Assembly (NCBI GenBank): GCA_945901045.1
Contig: CAMDKK010000022.1
Span: forward strand, 1-54,815
DNA length: 54,815 bases
Origin: Limnohabitans sp. Rim8
GTDB lineage: Bacteria > Pseudomonadota > Gammaproteobacteria > Burkholderiales > Burkholderiaceae_C
Direction of reading: 5' to 3'
A model generated the notes under the pieces. That model searched no databases. It saw only the letters and a program-made list of their open reading frames with translations, and was not told where the DNA came from. Position 1 is the first letter of the stretch. Every line of letters begins with the position of its first letter. Shown here one piece after another: positions 30,265 through 40,520 of this stretch. Made by a program: the position numbers and the translations under genes.

Positions 30265-31010
30265 AAGCTTTGAATGTCCATCATCATTTGGCGCGTCTTC
30301 AAATTGCCGACACCGCAATGGTAGTTGAGCAGCACCCGCAGTTGGGGGCGCAGGGCAGCCACGTGGTCCATGCAGACGCGCAAAGTGGCGGTGTAGGCGA
30401 TGGGGTCGTCCAGCGCAGTTTGCAGCTGCGTCCATTGCTTACCGGTCAAACTGGTGCGGTCCTCTTCATGGGCTTGGCGCAAGCCGCCTTCGGGCACCAG
30501 ACAGTAAGGCCTATCAGGCTGTAAAGCTGTCATGGTCATGGTTTGCTGGCCCAAGCTGGGCAAAAGTCCTATCCCGCGCAAAAGCATCAGCTCAAACACA
30601 CGCAAAGCACCTTGGCGTAAGTCGGGCCCTTCTGTGGCCAAAATTTGAATGGTGGCCGCATAGACGTCAAACAGATCGCTGTGGGGATCGTCCCTTGCCA
30701 GCAGACGCATCAGCAACTCATTGAGGTAATACCCTGAGAGCAAGGCATCCCCCGTGGGCATCACATGACCGCCGACCCACTCCACGCCTTTGAGGGTACG
30801 GATGTCAGAATCCCCACCGTAATTCACGGCCAGCGGTTGCATAGGTAACAAGATGGGGCGAAAGCTTGAACTGGGCCGCTTGGCCCCCTTGGCCACCAAG
30901 GCAACGCGGCCATGGTGCCGGGTCAGCACCTCCAAGATCAGACTGGTTTCGCTCCAGTCGTACCGGTGCAAAACAAAAGCGGGCTCTTCGGTGATGCGTT
31001 GGGTGGCCAT
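30261..31010 (-). CDS. recO: DNA repair protein RecO
   Basis: The 249-residue protein loads RecA onto SSB-coated DNA in the RecFOR pathway. The N-terminal OB fold ([33 protein letters not shown]) and the helical C-terminal part with [16 protein letters not shown] are typical in pieces. It lies 65 bases after era and overlaps pdxJ by four bases. Confidence 0.95.
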   Translation of the reverse strand: MATQRITEEPAFVLHRYDWSETSLILEVLTRHHGRVALVAKGAKRPSSSFRPILLPMQPLAVNYGGDSDIRTLKGVEWVGGHVMPTGDALLSGYYLNELLMRLLARDDPHSDLFDVYAATIQILATEGPDLRQGALRVFELMLLRGIGLLPSLGQQTMTMTALQPDRPYCLVPEGGLRQAHEEDRTSLTGKQWTQLQTALDDPIAYTATLRVCMDHVAALRPQLRVLLNYHCGVGNLKTRQMMMDIQSL

Positions 31011-31075
31011 GTCAATTGCTTAGTCCATGCGCAAGTGGCGCAACAGCGACGCACAGGTCACCCGCGTCCGCCCCT

Positions 31076-32146
31076 TTACTCATAACCAAAGGAGCGCACA
31101 CGGGTCTCGTCATCGGCCCAGCCGGAGCGGACCTTGACCCAAATTTCGATGAAGACCTTGGCGTCCAGCAATTTCTCCAGCTCTTGCCGGGCTTCGGTGC
31201 CAATGCGCTTGAGGCGTTCGCCTTTGTCGCCAATCACCATGGCCTTGTGGCCATCGCGCTCGACCACAATGGTGGCGGCAATGCGCACCAAGCGTTTGCT
31301 GGTGCGCCCCTTTTCTTCTTCAAACTTTTCCACCACCACGGTGGAGGTGTAGGGCAACTCATCGCCGGTAAAGCGGAATAATTTTTCACGCACGATTTCG
31401 CTGGCCAAAAATTTCTCACTGCGATCCGTCAACTCGTCTTCGGCGTAAAACCAATCTTGCTCCGGCAGGTATTTTTCGCAAATTCCAAACAAACGTTGCA
31501 CATCCTTGGCATTTTTGGCCGACATGGGCACAAACTCATTGAAAGGATGGCGCTCCTGCATTTCACGCAACCACGGCGCAATGTCTCCCCTGCGGTTGAT
31601 GGTGTCGAGCTTATTGGCCACCAACAAGCAAGGCACACCCGGCTTAAGCAGCGCCAGTACTTTGGCATCGGCCAACTGAAAGCTCCCCGCCTCAACCACA
31701 AACAAAACCAAATCCACATCGGCCACGGCACCGAGCACAGTTTTATTGAGCGACTTGTTCAAAGCCGCACTGTGCAGGGTCTGAAAACCCGGTGTATCCA
31801 CAAATACAAACTGGGTCTGACCCTGCGTTCGAATGCCAGTGATGCGGTGACGCGTCGTCTGCGCCTTGCGTGATGTGATGCTGATCTTTTGACCCACCAA
31901 AGCGTTGAGTAAGGTGGATTTACCCACGTTGGGTTTGCCAACGATCGCAATCAAACCGCAGCGATGTGCTGCGAGGGGGCCTGTCTCTGCTGCCGTATTT
32001 TCTTCAGGAGCCAAAGGCTGAACATGGACGCCTGGGATCTGAATCGGTCTGCGCACAGGCGTTGAAAGGGTGACGCTTTCTCGCAGCTCATCGTCCACTG
32101 GCCCTGTCGTATGGGAGGACAACTGATTGGCATTTTTTTTATTCAT
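31076..32146 (-). CDS. era: GTPase Era
   Basis: Era binds the 3' end of 16S rRNA and assists 30S maturation. The G motifs are clear: GKPNVGKS at residues 70-77, DTPGF, NKLD and the later SAKN; the KH domain follows, with [13 protein letters not shown]. At 356 residues it is about 55 longer than E. coli Era because of an N-terminal extension (residues 1-60) rich in polar and Pro residues before [10 protein letters not shown]. The ATG overlaps the rnc stop by one base, which supports the long form, though a later start is possible. Confidence 0.95.
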   Translation of the reverse strand: MNKKNANQLSSHTTGPVDDELRESVTLSTPVRRPIQIPGVHVQPLAPEENTAAETGPLAAHRCGLIAIVGKPNVGKSTLLNALVGQKISITSRKAQTTRHRITGIRTQGQTQFVFVDTPGFQTLHSAALNKSLNKTVLGAVADVDLVLFVVEAGSFQLADAKVLALLKPGVPCLLVANKLDTINRRGDIAPWLREMQERHPFNEFVPMSAKNAKDVQRLFGICEKYLPEQDWFYAEDELTDRSEKFLASEIVREKLFRFTGDELPYTSTVVVEKFEEEKGRTSKRLVRIAATIVVERDGHKAMVIGDKGERLKRIGTEARQELEKLLDAKVFIEIWVKVRSGWADDETRVRSFGYE

Positions 32147-32835
32147 CAGGAAGCCTTGACTTTGAGTTTTTCGAGCATCGCCGCTGCTGCAGCTTGTTCA
32201 CCGGCTCGGCGGGAAGTACCCAAGCCCAATTGAGAAAGTCCCATTTCACGAATGTCACAAGCCACCTCGAAAACTTGCTTGTGCGCAGCACCACGTGTCG
32301 CAACCACGGTATACAGTGGCAATTGCAGTTTGCGCCCTTGCAGCCATTCTTGCAACTCGGTTTTCGGATCTTTGGAAGCCGCCTGCATTTCGGGATTCAC
32401 AGCAACATCTTTGAACAAACGCAAGACCAAGGCCTGCGCAGCTTGATAACCTGCATCCAGGTAAACCGCACCAATCAATGCTTCTACCGCGTCGGCCAAG
32501 ATAGAGGGGCGCTTTTGCCCCCCGGAGCGCAATTCGCCCTCCCCGAGCCGAATAACACTCGGCAACTCCAAATCAAAGGCCAATTGGAACAAGGTGTCTT
32601 GCTTCACCAAGTTGGCACGTACGCGGGAAAGATCGCCTTCGGTTTGGTCGTTCAACTTTTCGAACAGCCAATGGGCAACCGACAGGTTCAGCACGGAGTC
32701 GCCTAAAAATTCCAGACGTTCGTTGTGGTCTGCAGAAAAACTCCGGTGCGTGACCGCTTTTTCGAGCAAAACCTGATCTTTGAACTCGTGACCCAAACGA
32801 TCTTGCAGGGCTTTCAATCCGTCACTCAAGACCAT
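32146..32835 (-). CDS. rnc: Ribonuclease III
   Basis: The 229-residue double-strand-specific endonuclease processes rRNA precursors. The signature [14 protein letters not shown] is at residues 38-51 with the metal Glu and Asp, the second acidic cluster in [18 protein letters not shown], and a C-terminal dsRNA-binding domain follows ([11 protein letters not shown] onward). It starts 24 bases after lepB and is coupled to era by a one-base overlap. Confidence 0.97.
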   Translation of the reverse strand: MVLSDGLKALQDRLGHEFKDQVLLEKAVTHRSFSADHNERLEFLGDSVLNLSVAHWLFEKLNDQTEGDLSRVRANLVKQDTLFQLAFDLELPSVIRLGEGELRSGGQKRPSILADAVEALIGAVYLDAGYQAAQALVLRLFKDVAVNPEMQAASKDPKTELQEWLQGRKLQLPLYTVVATRGAAHKQVFEVACDIREMGLSQLGLGTSRRAGEQAAAAAMLEKLKVKAS

Positions 32836-32859
32836 AAGGCGTTGCTCTTATTTTTGCAA

Positions 32860-33825
32860 TCAATGGAATCCGCCAATGCGCTTGATATTGCCAAAATTCA
32901 TCCACACGAAAAAGGCGCGGCCAACAATATTGGCATCAGGTACAAATCCCCAATAGCGAGAGTCCAATGAGTTGTCTCGGTTATCTCCCATCATGAAGTA
33001 ATGGCCCGGTGGCACTTTGCACACAACACCCTCAACACTGTAGCGGCAGTTTTCATAGAATTTGAATTGATCTGCACCAGAGACAAATGCAGGCCGGTCA
33101 TCGTCTTGAATCAGCATGTGCGGCTTTTCGCCCAGCGCCTCATCAAACTGTTTGAAGTAGCGCATCACTGATTCATCAAAAAATTCTGGCAAGTTATTGC
33201 GCTTGACCACTTGGCCATTGATGCTCAATTGTTTATTCAGGTAAGACACTTCGTCGCCCGGCAAACCAACGACCCGCTTGATGTAGTCCATACTCGGTCG
33301 TGGTGGATAGCGAAAAACCATCACGTCACCGCGCTGGACAGGCGTGCCTTCGGTCAGCTTGATATTGACTACAGGCAATCGAAAACCATAATGAAATTTG
33401 TTGACCAAAATCAGGTCACCAATCCACAAGGTCGGAATCATGGAGCCCGATGGAATTTTGAAAGGTTCGAACAAAAATGAACGCAACACAAAGACCACCA
33501 AAATCACTGGAAATAAGCCAGCAGTCCAGTCCAGCCACCAAGGCTGCATCAACAATTTTTCACGCGCAGTGTCGCTATCGGTGTCCACTTTCTGAATGCC
33601 CATACGGGTCAACTCTTGTCGTCTGGCAATCGTTTCGGATTCAAGTTTCAGAACTGCAGATTGTCTTTGCGGTAAAAAATAAAAGCGCTCTGCCAACCAA
33701 TAAATGCCCGTCACGACGACGGCCATTAAAAGCAGCAATGCAAAGTTGCCTTCTATCATTCCGAAATACCATGAGCCAGCATAGCCCGCAAAAGCAGCCA
33801 GGACCAAGCTTGTTAAATAGTGCAT
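32860..33825 (-). CDS. lepB: Signal peptidase I
   Basis: The 321-residue membrane serine protease removes signal peptides. Three hydrophobic segments occur (residues 5-22, 27-44, 103-117). The Ser/Lys dyad is Ser128 in IPSGSMIPT and Lys183 in YIKRVVGLPGD; the later GDNRDNSLDSRYWG is box E. The ATG at 33825 lies 4 bases after the lepA stop; a longer open frame would run inside lepA. The DUF4845 gene that usually separates lepB from rnc in this order is missing. Confidence 0.97.
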   Translation of the reverse strand: MHYLTSLVLAAFAGYAGSWYFGMIEGNFALLLLMAVVVTGIYWLAERFYFLPQRQSAVLKLESETIARRQELTRMGIQKVDTDSDTAREKLLMQPWWLDWTAGLFPVILVVFVLRSFLFEPFKIPSGSMIPTLWIGDLILVNKFHYGFRLPVVNIKLTEGTPVQRGDVMVFRYPPRPSMDYIKRVVGLPGDEVSYLNKQLSINGQVVKRNNLPEFFDESVMRYFKQFDEALGEKPHMLIQDDDRPAFVSGADQFKFYENCRYSVEGVVCKVPPGHYFMMGDNRDNSLDSRYWGFVPDANIVGRAFFVWMNFGNIKRIGGFH

Positions 33826-33829
33826 TTTT

Positions 33830-35638
33830 TTAATCTTCCACTTGCAAAATGGCCAAGAAGGCCTCTTGTGGCACTTCCACTGAGCCAATTTGTTTCATTC
33901 GTTTTTTACCGGCTTTTTGTTTTTCAAGCAACTTGCGCTTGCGCGAAATATCGCCACCATAACATTTGGCCAAGACGTTTTTCCGTAATGCTTTGATAGA
34001 TTCACGGGCAATGATGTTAGAGCCAATCGCTGCTTGAATCGCTACATCGAACATTTGACGGCTGATGATTTCACGCATTTTGGCCACCACCGCACGTCCG
34101 CGGTATTGTGACTGTGTCCGGTGCACGATGATGGACAAAGCATCCACTTTTTCACCGTTGAGCAATATGTCCACTTTGACAACATCGGATGCCCGAAATT
34201 CCTTGAAGGTGTAATCCATCGAGGCATAGCCACGAGAGACCGACTTGAGTTTGTCAAAAAAGTCCAACACGATCTCGCCCAATGGCATTTCATAGGTCAG
34301 CATGACCTGACGGCCATGGTAGGCCATGTTCATTTGAACACCACGCTTTTGATTTGCCAAGGTCATGACCGGCCCCACATAGTCCTGAGGCATGTACAAA
34401 TGCACAGTCACTATCGGCTCGCGAATTTCTTGCAACTTACCCTGCTCGGGCATCTTGGAGGGATTTTCAACCATGACGACGTCGCCGTCTGCTTTGACGA
34501 CCTGGTAAACCACACTGGGTGCTGTTGTGATCAAGTCCTGATCAAATTCACGCTCGAGTCGTTCTTGCACAATTTCCATGTGCAACAAACCCAAGAAGCC
34601 ACAACGAAAACCAAACCCCAAGGCCTGAGAAACTTCAGGCTCATAGTGAAGGGAGGCATCGTTCAGCTTGAGTTTCTCTAACGCGTCACGCAGTGAGTCG
34701 TATTCACTCGACTCGCTCGGGTACAAACCGGCAAAAACCTGAGGTTGAATTTCTTTAAAGCCAGGCAAAGCGACTGTCGCAGGTCCCAAATTATTGGGCA
34801 GCTTCTTTTCGAGGGTGATCGTGTCACCCACTTTGGCAGCCTGAAGCTCTTTGATGCCGGCGATGATGTAACCCACTTGCCCTGCTTCAAGGCTGGGCCG
34901 GACTTCGTTAGCTGGCGTGAACACGCCTAAGTTGTCTGCGTTATACACAGTCTCGGTGGCCATCATTTTGAATCGCTCGCCTTTGGCCAATCGCCCATCA
35001 ATGACCCGCACCAACATCACGACACCGACATAGGTATCGAACCAGCTGTCAACGATCATGGCACGCAAAGGCGCATTGGGATTGCCTTTGGGGGCCGGAA
35101 TCTTGGCAACAATCGCTTCCAAGATTTCATCGACGCCCATTCCCGTTTTGGCCGAGCAGGGAATCGCATCGCTGGCATCAATGCCAATCACGTCTTCGAC
35201 TTCGGCCTTGGCATTTTCGGGGTCGGCTTGCGGCAAATCCATTTTGTTCAGAACGGGCACCACCTCCACTCCAAGGTCCAATGCGGTGTAGCAGTTGGCC
35301 ACGGTTTGCGCCTCAACACCTTGGCTTGCATCGACCACCAACAAAGCCCCTTCGCATGCAGACAAGGAGCGCGAGACCTCATAAGAAAAGTCCACGTGAC
35401 CGGGCGTATCGATCAAATTTAAATTGTAAATTTGCCCGTCTTTGGCCTTGTATTGCAACGCAGCCGTTTGCGCTTTGATGGTGATACCCCGCTCTTTTTC
35501 AATGTCCATGGAGTCCAACACTTGCGCAGACATCTCCCGGTCTTGAAGGCCACCACAACGCTGAATGAGTCTGTCGGCTAAGGTCGATTTGCCATGATCG
35601 ATGTGCGCAATGATCGAAAAATTTCTGATGTTATTCAT
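33830..35638 (-). CDS. lepA: Elongation factor 4 (LepA)
   Basis: The 602-residue translational GTPase acts in ribosome back-translocation or 30S assembly. G motifs: [17 protein letters not shown] and NKMDLPQAD; the C-terminal LepA-specific domain begins near residue 480, with the basic tail [28 protein letters not shown] at 35638 is preferred to a TTG one codon earlier. It is directly upstream of lepB. A minus-strand terminator hairpin lies only 45 bases before its start. Confidence 0.98.
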   Translation of the reverse strand: MNNIRNFSIIAHIDHGKSTLADRLIQRCGGLQDREMSAQVLDSMDIEKERGITIKAQTAALQYKAKDGQIYNLNLIDTPGHVDFSYEVSRSLSACEGALLVVDASQGVEAQTVANCYTALDLGVEVVPVLNKMDLPQADPENAKAEVEDVIGIDASDAIPCSAKTGMGVDEILEAIVAKIPAPKGNPNAPLRAMIVDSWFDTYVGVVMLVRVIDGRLAKGERFKMMATETVYNADNLGVFTPANEVRPSLEAGQVGYIIAGIKELQAAKVGDTITLEKKLPNNLGPATVALPGFKEIQPQVFAGLYPSESSEYDSLRDALEKLKLNDASLHYEPEVSQALGFGFRCGFLGLLHMEIVQERLEREFDQDLITTAPSVVYQVVKADGDVVMVENPSKMPEQGKLQEIREPIVTVHLYMPQDYVGPVMTLANQKRGVQMNMAYHGRQVMLTYEMPLGEIVLDFFDKLKSVSRGYASMDYTFKEFRASDVVKVDILLNGEKVDALSIIVHRTQSQYRGRAVVAKMREIISRQMFDVAIQAAIGSNIIARESIKALRKNVLAKCYGGDISRKRKLLEKQKAGKKRMKQIGSVEVPQEAFLAILQVED

Positions 35639-35683
35639 CAAGGGGTTGCTACAAGTGATTGAAATTGAAAGGACCGGTACAAG

Positions 35684-35713
35684 AAAAAAGGGCGCGTCAA
35701 TTTCGACGCGCCC
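35684..35713 (-). terminator. Intrinsic terminator between the Do protease gene and lepA
   Basis: GGGCGCGTC and GACGCGCCC form a perfect 9-bp GC-rich stem with a 6-base loop; on the minus strand it is followed by TTTTTT. It sits 446 bases after the Do protease stop and 45 bases before the lepA start, so it either ends a long 3' UTR or an unannotated small RNA, or attenuates lepA. The plus-strand side has no T run. Confidence 0.85.
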
Positions 35714-36158
35714 TGAACCAACAATCTATGGCAACTGCGATAGCTGGAACTTCATTGTAGGCAAAAAGCCCTGGGCGCACATCCTGAGAATCGCACAGAA
35801 CGCAGCGTTGTCGCACTGCAACATAAAATTTATTCACAACTTATCCACAGTTACGCATAGGAATCTATTGAACAAGTTGTGGGTGGGCTGTGGATCAGTG
35901 GTGGACTGAAGTGGGACATCCCACATCATGGATCTTTACCTGCACTTTATGCGATGAATCTAGGATCAAGTTAACTTATTTTAGCCATTTTTGTTATGAG
36001 CCACTCCAAAAGTTAGTGATTGCAAACTTGCTAAAAGTTCTTTTTTTTAAATCTACAGCTTGCTGGATGTTGTTTTGGTGCATTGGGAAACCCCAATGCC
36101 CCGCTTTTACCAAGGGATTTTAAGGGTGTTCAAACGCCTCAGTGCAGCAAGCAATGTC
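35714..36158. other. Non-coding region with DnaA-box cluster
   Basis: No supported gene lies here. TTATTCACA (35830-35838) and TTATCCACA (35841-35849, a perfect DnaA consensus) are direct neighbours; TGTGGATCA (35889-35897) is a one-mismatch box on the opposite strand. Three GATC sites follow within 75 bases (35893, 35931, 35963), next to a short AT-rich stretch. Hairpins are GTGGGA/TCCCAC (35911-35924) and GCATTGGG/CCCAATGC (36080-36099); the latter may weakly end the Do protease transcript but has no T run. This could be a DnaA-binding regulatory or titration site. Confidence 0.55.
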
Positions 36159-37652
36159 TCAGCGGCTGGGGCGAATCAAGGCGTATTGCGCCACATCAGA
36201 GCGGCGAAACAAGACACTGAATGGCTTGGTTTTATCGATCTTATTCATGGCCAACTCAAAGTCGCGCAACTGCGTAATTTCAATATTGGCTATAGACAAA
36301 ATGACATCCCCTTCGCGCAAACCTGAGCGGGCCGAAGCCTCTGCGACGGATTCAATACGCACGCCGCCTTTCAGTTTGAGTTCCTTTTTTTGTACATCCG
36401 TTAGATCGGCCACAACCAAGCCCATTGACTGCGCTGTACCCACAGATTTTGGTTCCGCAGCAGGTTGCACTGCCTTGCTTGTTTTAACGGGTTCCAACTC
36501 GGCGATGGTCACGACCAACTCTTTGCTAACCCCCCGTCTGAAAACCACGAGGTTGCTCCGTGTTCCAGGCTTGGTGTTGCCGACCAGACGTGGCAAATCA
36601 GTGGCTTTTTCAATCGGCTTGCCATCAAAACGGGTGATGATATCGCCCGGCTCCAGGCCCGCTTTATCGGCAGGCGAACCCGACTCAATGCCGCGCACAA
36701 AAGCGCCTTGAGCGCTGCCAAGGCCAATCGACTCAGCCACCTCTTTCGTCACATCACCAATTTGGACGCCAATACGACCGCGGGTCACATGTCCATTCTG
36801 TCGCAGTTGATCGCTCACCCGAATGGCTTCGTCCATCGGAATGGCAAATGAAATACCCATGAATCCCCCCGAGCGCGAATAGATCTGGCTGTTGATGCCC
36901 ACCACCTCGCCGCGCATGTTGATGAGTGGCCCCCCAGAATTACCTGGATTGATCGCTACATCAGTTTGAATAAAAGGTAAGTAATCACCGGTATCACGCT
37001 GCTTGGCACTCACAATGCCGGCCGTTACCGAGTTCTCAAGACCAAATGGTGATCCAATGGCCATCACCCACTCGCCGACTTTCAAACGCGAGACATCGCC
37101 CACTTTGATCGCTGGTAATCCGGTAGCTTGTATTTTCACGACCGCCACATCGGTCCTTTTGTCTGCGCCCACAATCCGGGCTTTGAACTCTCTTTTGTCG
37201 GTCAAAGTCACCAACACCTCATCTGCACCTTCCACCACGTGGGCGTTGGTCATGATGTACCCATCCGAAGACAGCACAAATCCAGAGCCAACACCTTTAG
37301 GCTGGGCAGGCTCTTCAGAGGGCTGGGGCCTATTGGGGCGCGGATTTTGCCGAGGCGCATTGGGCATGGGGATACCAAAAAACTTCCGAAAAAGCTCCTG
37401 CATCTCATCATCAGAACCGGCTCCCCCTTGGGCATTTGCTTTGGCTTTTTCCAAGGTCCGGATGTTCACTACCGAAGGCCCAACCAGTTCCACCAGTTCC
37501 GTGAAATCGGGCAAGCCTTTGACCACCTGCGCTTGGACTGCAGCAGGAAATACCGCCGCATAGACGAGTGCTAAATAAGCCGGTAATGCAAGCACAAAAC
37601 TCAAAGAGGCAACGCCCATCCACCTTGAGATACTTTTGGAAGTCCTAATCAT
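36159..37652 (-). CDS. Do/DegP-type periplasmic serine protease
   Basis: The 497-residue trypsin-like HtrA protease degrades or refolds misfolded envelope proteins. A signal anchor occupies residues 13-41. The catalytic triad is His138 (TNAHVV), Asp168 (KRTDVAVV) and Ser239 (NPGNSGGPL). Two PDZ domains follow (about 275-375 and 400-490). The linker before His138 is Pro/Asn-rich. In related genomes this gene (mucD/degQ-like) ends the rpoE-rseA-rseB operon; here those are absent upstream. It starts 75 bases after the small membrane protein gene. Confidence 0.95.
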   Translation of the reverse strand: MIRTSKSISRWMGVASLSFVLALPAYLALVYAAVFPAAVQAQVVKGLPDFTELVELVGPSVVNIRTLEKAKANAQGGAGSDDEMQELFRKFFGIPMPNAPRQNPRPNRPQPSEEPAQPKGVGSGFVLSSDGYIMTNAHVVEGADEVLVTLTDKREFKARIVGADKRTDVAVVKIQATGLPAIKVGDVSRLKVGEWVMAIGSPFGLENSVTAGIVSAKQRDTGDYLPFIQTDVAINPGNSGGPLINMRGEVVGINSQIYSRSGGFMGISFAIPMDEAIRVSDQLRQNGHVTRGRIGVQIGDVTKEVAESIGLGSAQGAFVRGIESGSPADKAGLEPGDIITRFDGKPIEKATDLPRLVGNTKPGTRSNLVVFRRGVSKELVVTIAELEPVKTSKAVQPAAEPKSVGTAQSMGLVVADLTDVQKKELKLKGGVRIESVAEASARSGLREGDVILSIANIEITQLRDFELAMNKIDKTKPFSVLFRRSDVAQYALIRPSR

Positions 37653-37727
37653 TCATACGCTCCATCGTGAAAAACCAACTAATCAATTACATAAGATCCA
37701 GCAGTGCAACTTTCAAGCGGTCTGCCG

Positions 37728-38174
37728 CTACTTAAGCGCGGAATATACCGCGCAACGCATGTCATGCCATTTCACAGGCGCAAAGCCTTTGTAAAGCCAG
37801 ACCCATTCCTGCGTACCTGGAACATCCACGGATGAGCCTATCAATCGTAAAAGCAAGGCCTGCTGAACGTCCAAAATGACGATGACACTGGAAACAGTCT
37901 GAGCAGTTTCATTTTTTTCATCATCCAAACAACGCCAAACCTGACCATTCCAATGCAGCCAACAGGTGGTTTTTTTTCGCACAGCAAGCGGTAGGCATGC
38001 AGCCCCGACGGCCAATAATGTGAGCACAGAGATAAGGGCAAGCCAACTAGCGATTTGCCCCACACTGAATAGCCATCCCGTCAAAATAGCACCCCCCAAC
38101 CCCAACCCACCACAAAGCCAGAAAATCCATAAAAAATGCCCCACCGGATACATAACCAATGGGGCATTTCGCAT
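37728..38174 (-). CDS. Small two-helix membrane protein, possibly YgfX/CptA-like
   Basis: The 148-residue product has two hydrophobic helices (about residues 13-33 and 42-65), a basic joint (VRKKTTCW) and a soluble domain ending in WLYKGFAPVKWHDMRCAVYS. This topology and the Trp/Arg-rich ending resemble the YgfX family, but I am not certain. It follows fabF by 15 bases. Its first 14 codons form a terminator-type hairpin on the mRNA, so expression is probably low or attenuated. Confidence 0.6.
   Translation of the reverse strand: MRNAPLVMYPVGHFLWIFWLCGGLGLGGAILTGWLFSVGQIASWLALISVLTLLAVGAACLPLAVRKKTTCWLHWNGQVWRCLDDEKNETAQTVSSVIVILDVQQALLLRLIGSSVDVPGTQEWVWLYKGFAPVKWHDMRCAVYSALK
38128..38169 (-). 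terminator. Terminator hairpin within the start of the gene after fabF
   Basis: On the minus strand AAATGCCCCA and TGGGGCATTT (38160-38169, 38134-38143) form a perfect 10-bp stem with a 16-base loop, continuing into a T run. It lies 20 bases past the fabF stop codon and covers codons 2-14 of the next reading frame. It most likely ends the acpP-fabF transcript. Confidence 0.75.
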
Positions 38175-38189
38175 GAATAGAGCGTCGCG

Positions 38190-39434
38190 TTAAATGCGTT
38201 TGAACACCAAACTGCCGTTGGTCCCACCAAATCCGAAATTGTTTTTAAGCGCCACATCGATCTTGACGTCACGGGCCGTGTTGGCACAGTAGTCCAGATC
38301 ACACTCGGGGTCCTGGTTGTCCAAATTAATGGTCGGTGGCACTTTTTGGTGGTAGAGCGACAACACGGTAAAAATACTTTCAACACCACCCGCGCCGCCC
38401 AACAAGTGTCCCGTCATGGATTTTGTGGAGCTGACTACGATGTTTTTTGCATGATCGCCCAAGGCCGCTTTAATGGCACTGGTTTCATTGACGTCACCCA
38501 AAGGAGTGGATGTGCCGTGCGCATTCAGGTATTGAATTTGATCCGGATTCACACCCGCATTGCGCATCGCCGAGACCATGGCGCGGCGTGGCCCGTCCAT
38601 GCTGGGTGCGGTCATGTGACCCGCATCGGCACTCATGCCGTAACCGCTGAGTTCGGCATAAATGCGAGCACCGCGGGCTTTGGCATGCTCGTATTCCTCA
38701 AGCACCATCACACCGGCACCCTCGCCCAGAACAAAACCATCGCGGTCTTTGTCCCAAGGGCGGGATGCGGCTGTGGGATCGTCATTGCGGGTTGACAAAG
38801 CCCGCATTGAAGCAAAACCGCCAATACCCAGAGGTGATACGCACGCCTCCGAGCCGCCGGCCACTACGACATCTGCATCGCCATATTCGATCATGCGACC
38901 TGCCTCCCCAATGCAGTGCAAACCCGTGGTGCAAGCAGTCACAACGGCCAAGTTAGGGCCTTTGAAACCGCACTTCATGGAGACATGACCAGCGATCATG
39001 TTGATGATCGAAGCAGGCACAAAAAATGGAGAAATACGACGTGGGCCACGGCTTGTGTACTCGGCGTGCATGCCCTCGATCATAGGCAAGCCTCCGATAC
39101 CGGAACCAATCACGCAACCAATGCGGGTGGCCAACTCATCGTCCAGAGCATCACCCGTGGGCAAACCTGAATCTTGCACTGCCTGCATGGCCGCAGCCAC
39201 ACCGTAGTGGATGAAATGATCCATAGTGCGCGCATCTTTGGCACTGATGTACGCTTCGAGATCGAAGTCTCTGACCTCACCCGCAATCTTGCAAGCAAAG
39301 GCAGAGGCATCAAACTTAGTGATCAGACCTATACCAGACTGACCGGCAAGAAGCTTGGACCATGCATCAGCGACCGTGTTGCCCACGGGGCTGATACATC
39401 CCAAACCCGTGACTACAACGCGGCGCCGGGTCAT
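38190..39434 (-). CDS. fabF: Beta-ketoacyl-ACP synthase II
   Basis: The 414-residue condensing enzyme elongates acyl-ACP with malonyl-ACP. The nucleophile is Cys168 in [11 protein letters not shown], with the two His in [11 protein letters not shown] and [11 protein letters not shown]. Length and fold are standard for KAS II. It begins 6 bases after acpP, the usual acpP-fabF pair. Confidence 0.97.
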   Translation of the reverse strand: MTRRRVVVTGLGCISPVGNTVADAWSKLLAGQSGIGLITKFDASAFACKIAGEVRDFDLEAYISAKDARTMDHFIHYGVAAAMQAVQDSGLPTGDALDDELATRIGCVIGSGIGGLPMIEGMHAEYTSRGPRRISPFFVPASIINMIAGHVSMKCGFKGPNLAVVTACTTGLHCIGEAGRMIEYGDADVVVAGGSEACVSPLGIGGFASMRALSTRNDDPTAASRPWDKDRDGFVLGEGAGVMVLEEYEHAKARGARIYAELSGYGMSADAGHMTAPSMDGPRRAMVSAMRNAGVNPDQIQYLNAHGTSTPLGDVNETSAIKAALGDHAKNIVVSSTKSMTGHLLGGAGGVESIFTVLSLYHQKVPPTINLDNQDPECDLDYCANTARDVKIDVALKNNFGFGGTNGSLVFKRI

Positions 39435-39440
39435 CGTCGA

Positions 39441-39755
<315 letters not shown>

Positions 39756-39770
39756 CTATAAATAGGCAAT

Positions 39771-40520
39771 TCAGGCCATGAACATGCCGCCATTGACATG
39801 CAATTCTTGGCCCGTTACATAGGCCGCCAAAGGGCTGGCCAAATAACTGACAGCGTGTGCAATGTCTGCAGGCAAGCCAAGGTGTCCTAAAGGAATTTGA
39901 TTCAAAAGTGCTTTTTGTTGCGCTTCGGGCAAGGCTGAGGTCATGTCTGTCTGGATGAAACCGGGTGCTACGCAGTTCACCGTAATGTTGCGGCTGCCCA
40001 GCTCTCGGGCCAACGCACGGGTCATACCCGCTACACCCGCTTTGGCGGCTGCATAGTTGGCTTGCCCCGGGTTACCCGAAGCGCCCACCACACTGGTGAT
40101 GCTGATGATGCGTCCATAGCGCTGCTTCATCATGGGACGCATCACAGTGCGACTCATCCGAAAAACAGCTTTCAGGTTGGTGTCCAGCACGGCATCCCAA
40201 TCGTCGTCTTTCATGCGCATCGCCAAAGTGTCGCGCGTAATACCTGCGTTATTGACCAACACATGCAAAGCGCCGTGCTCTTTGATAATGCTGTCAATCA
40301 AAGCCTCGGCTGCGCTGGCATCATTGACATCCAAATTGGCACCATGGCAACCCGGAAAAGCTGACAAAGCAGCACTGATGCGCGCGCCGCCTTCATCGGT
40401 GGTGGCTGTTCCAATGACTTTGAGTCCTTGCTCGGCCAATTGAAAGGCGATGGCAGCGCCAATACCGCGAGAAGCGCCAGTGACCAAGGCCACTTGACCT
40501 GCAAATTTAATTTCGCTCAT
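39771..40520 (-). CDS. fabG: 3-oxoacyl-ACP reductase
   Basis: The 249-residue short-chain dehydrogenase reduces 3-ketoacyl-ACP with NADPH. TGASRGIG is at residues 14-21, NNAGITRD follows, and the Ser-Tyr-Lys triad is in ITSVVGASGN and YAAAKAG. The ATG overlaps the fabD stop (ATGA); the frame is open 37 codons further into fabD without similarity. Confidence 0.98.
   Translation of the reverse strand: MSEIKFAGQVALVTGASRGIGAAIAFQLAEQGLKVIGTATTDEGGARISAALSAFPGCHGANLDVNDASAAEALIDSIIKEHGALHVLVNNAGITRDTLAMRMKDDDWDAVLDTNLKAVFRMSRTVMRPMMKQRYGRIISITSVVGASGNPGQANYAAAKAGVAGMTRALARELGSRNITVNCVAPGFIQTDMTSALPEAQQKALLNQIPLGHLGLPADIAHAVSYLASPLAAYVTGQELHVNGGMFMA

Noticed and set aside
33440-33470. GGTTCGAAC-like T-arm suggesting a tRNA
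   Set aside because: It lies inside lepB coding sequence and no cloverleaf or acceptor pairing can be built around it.
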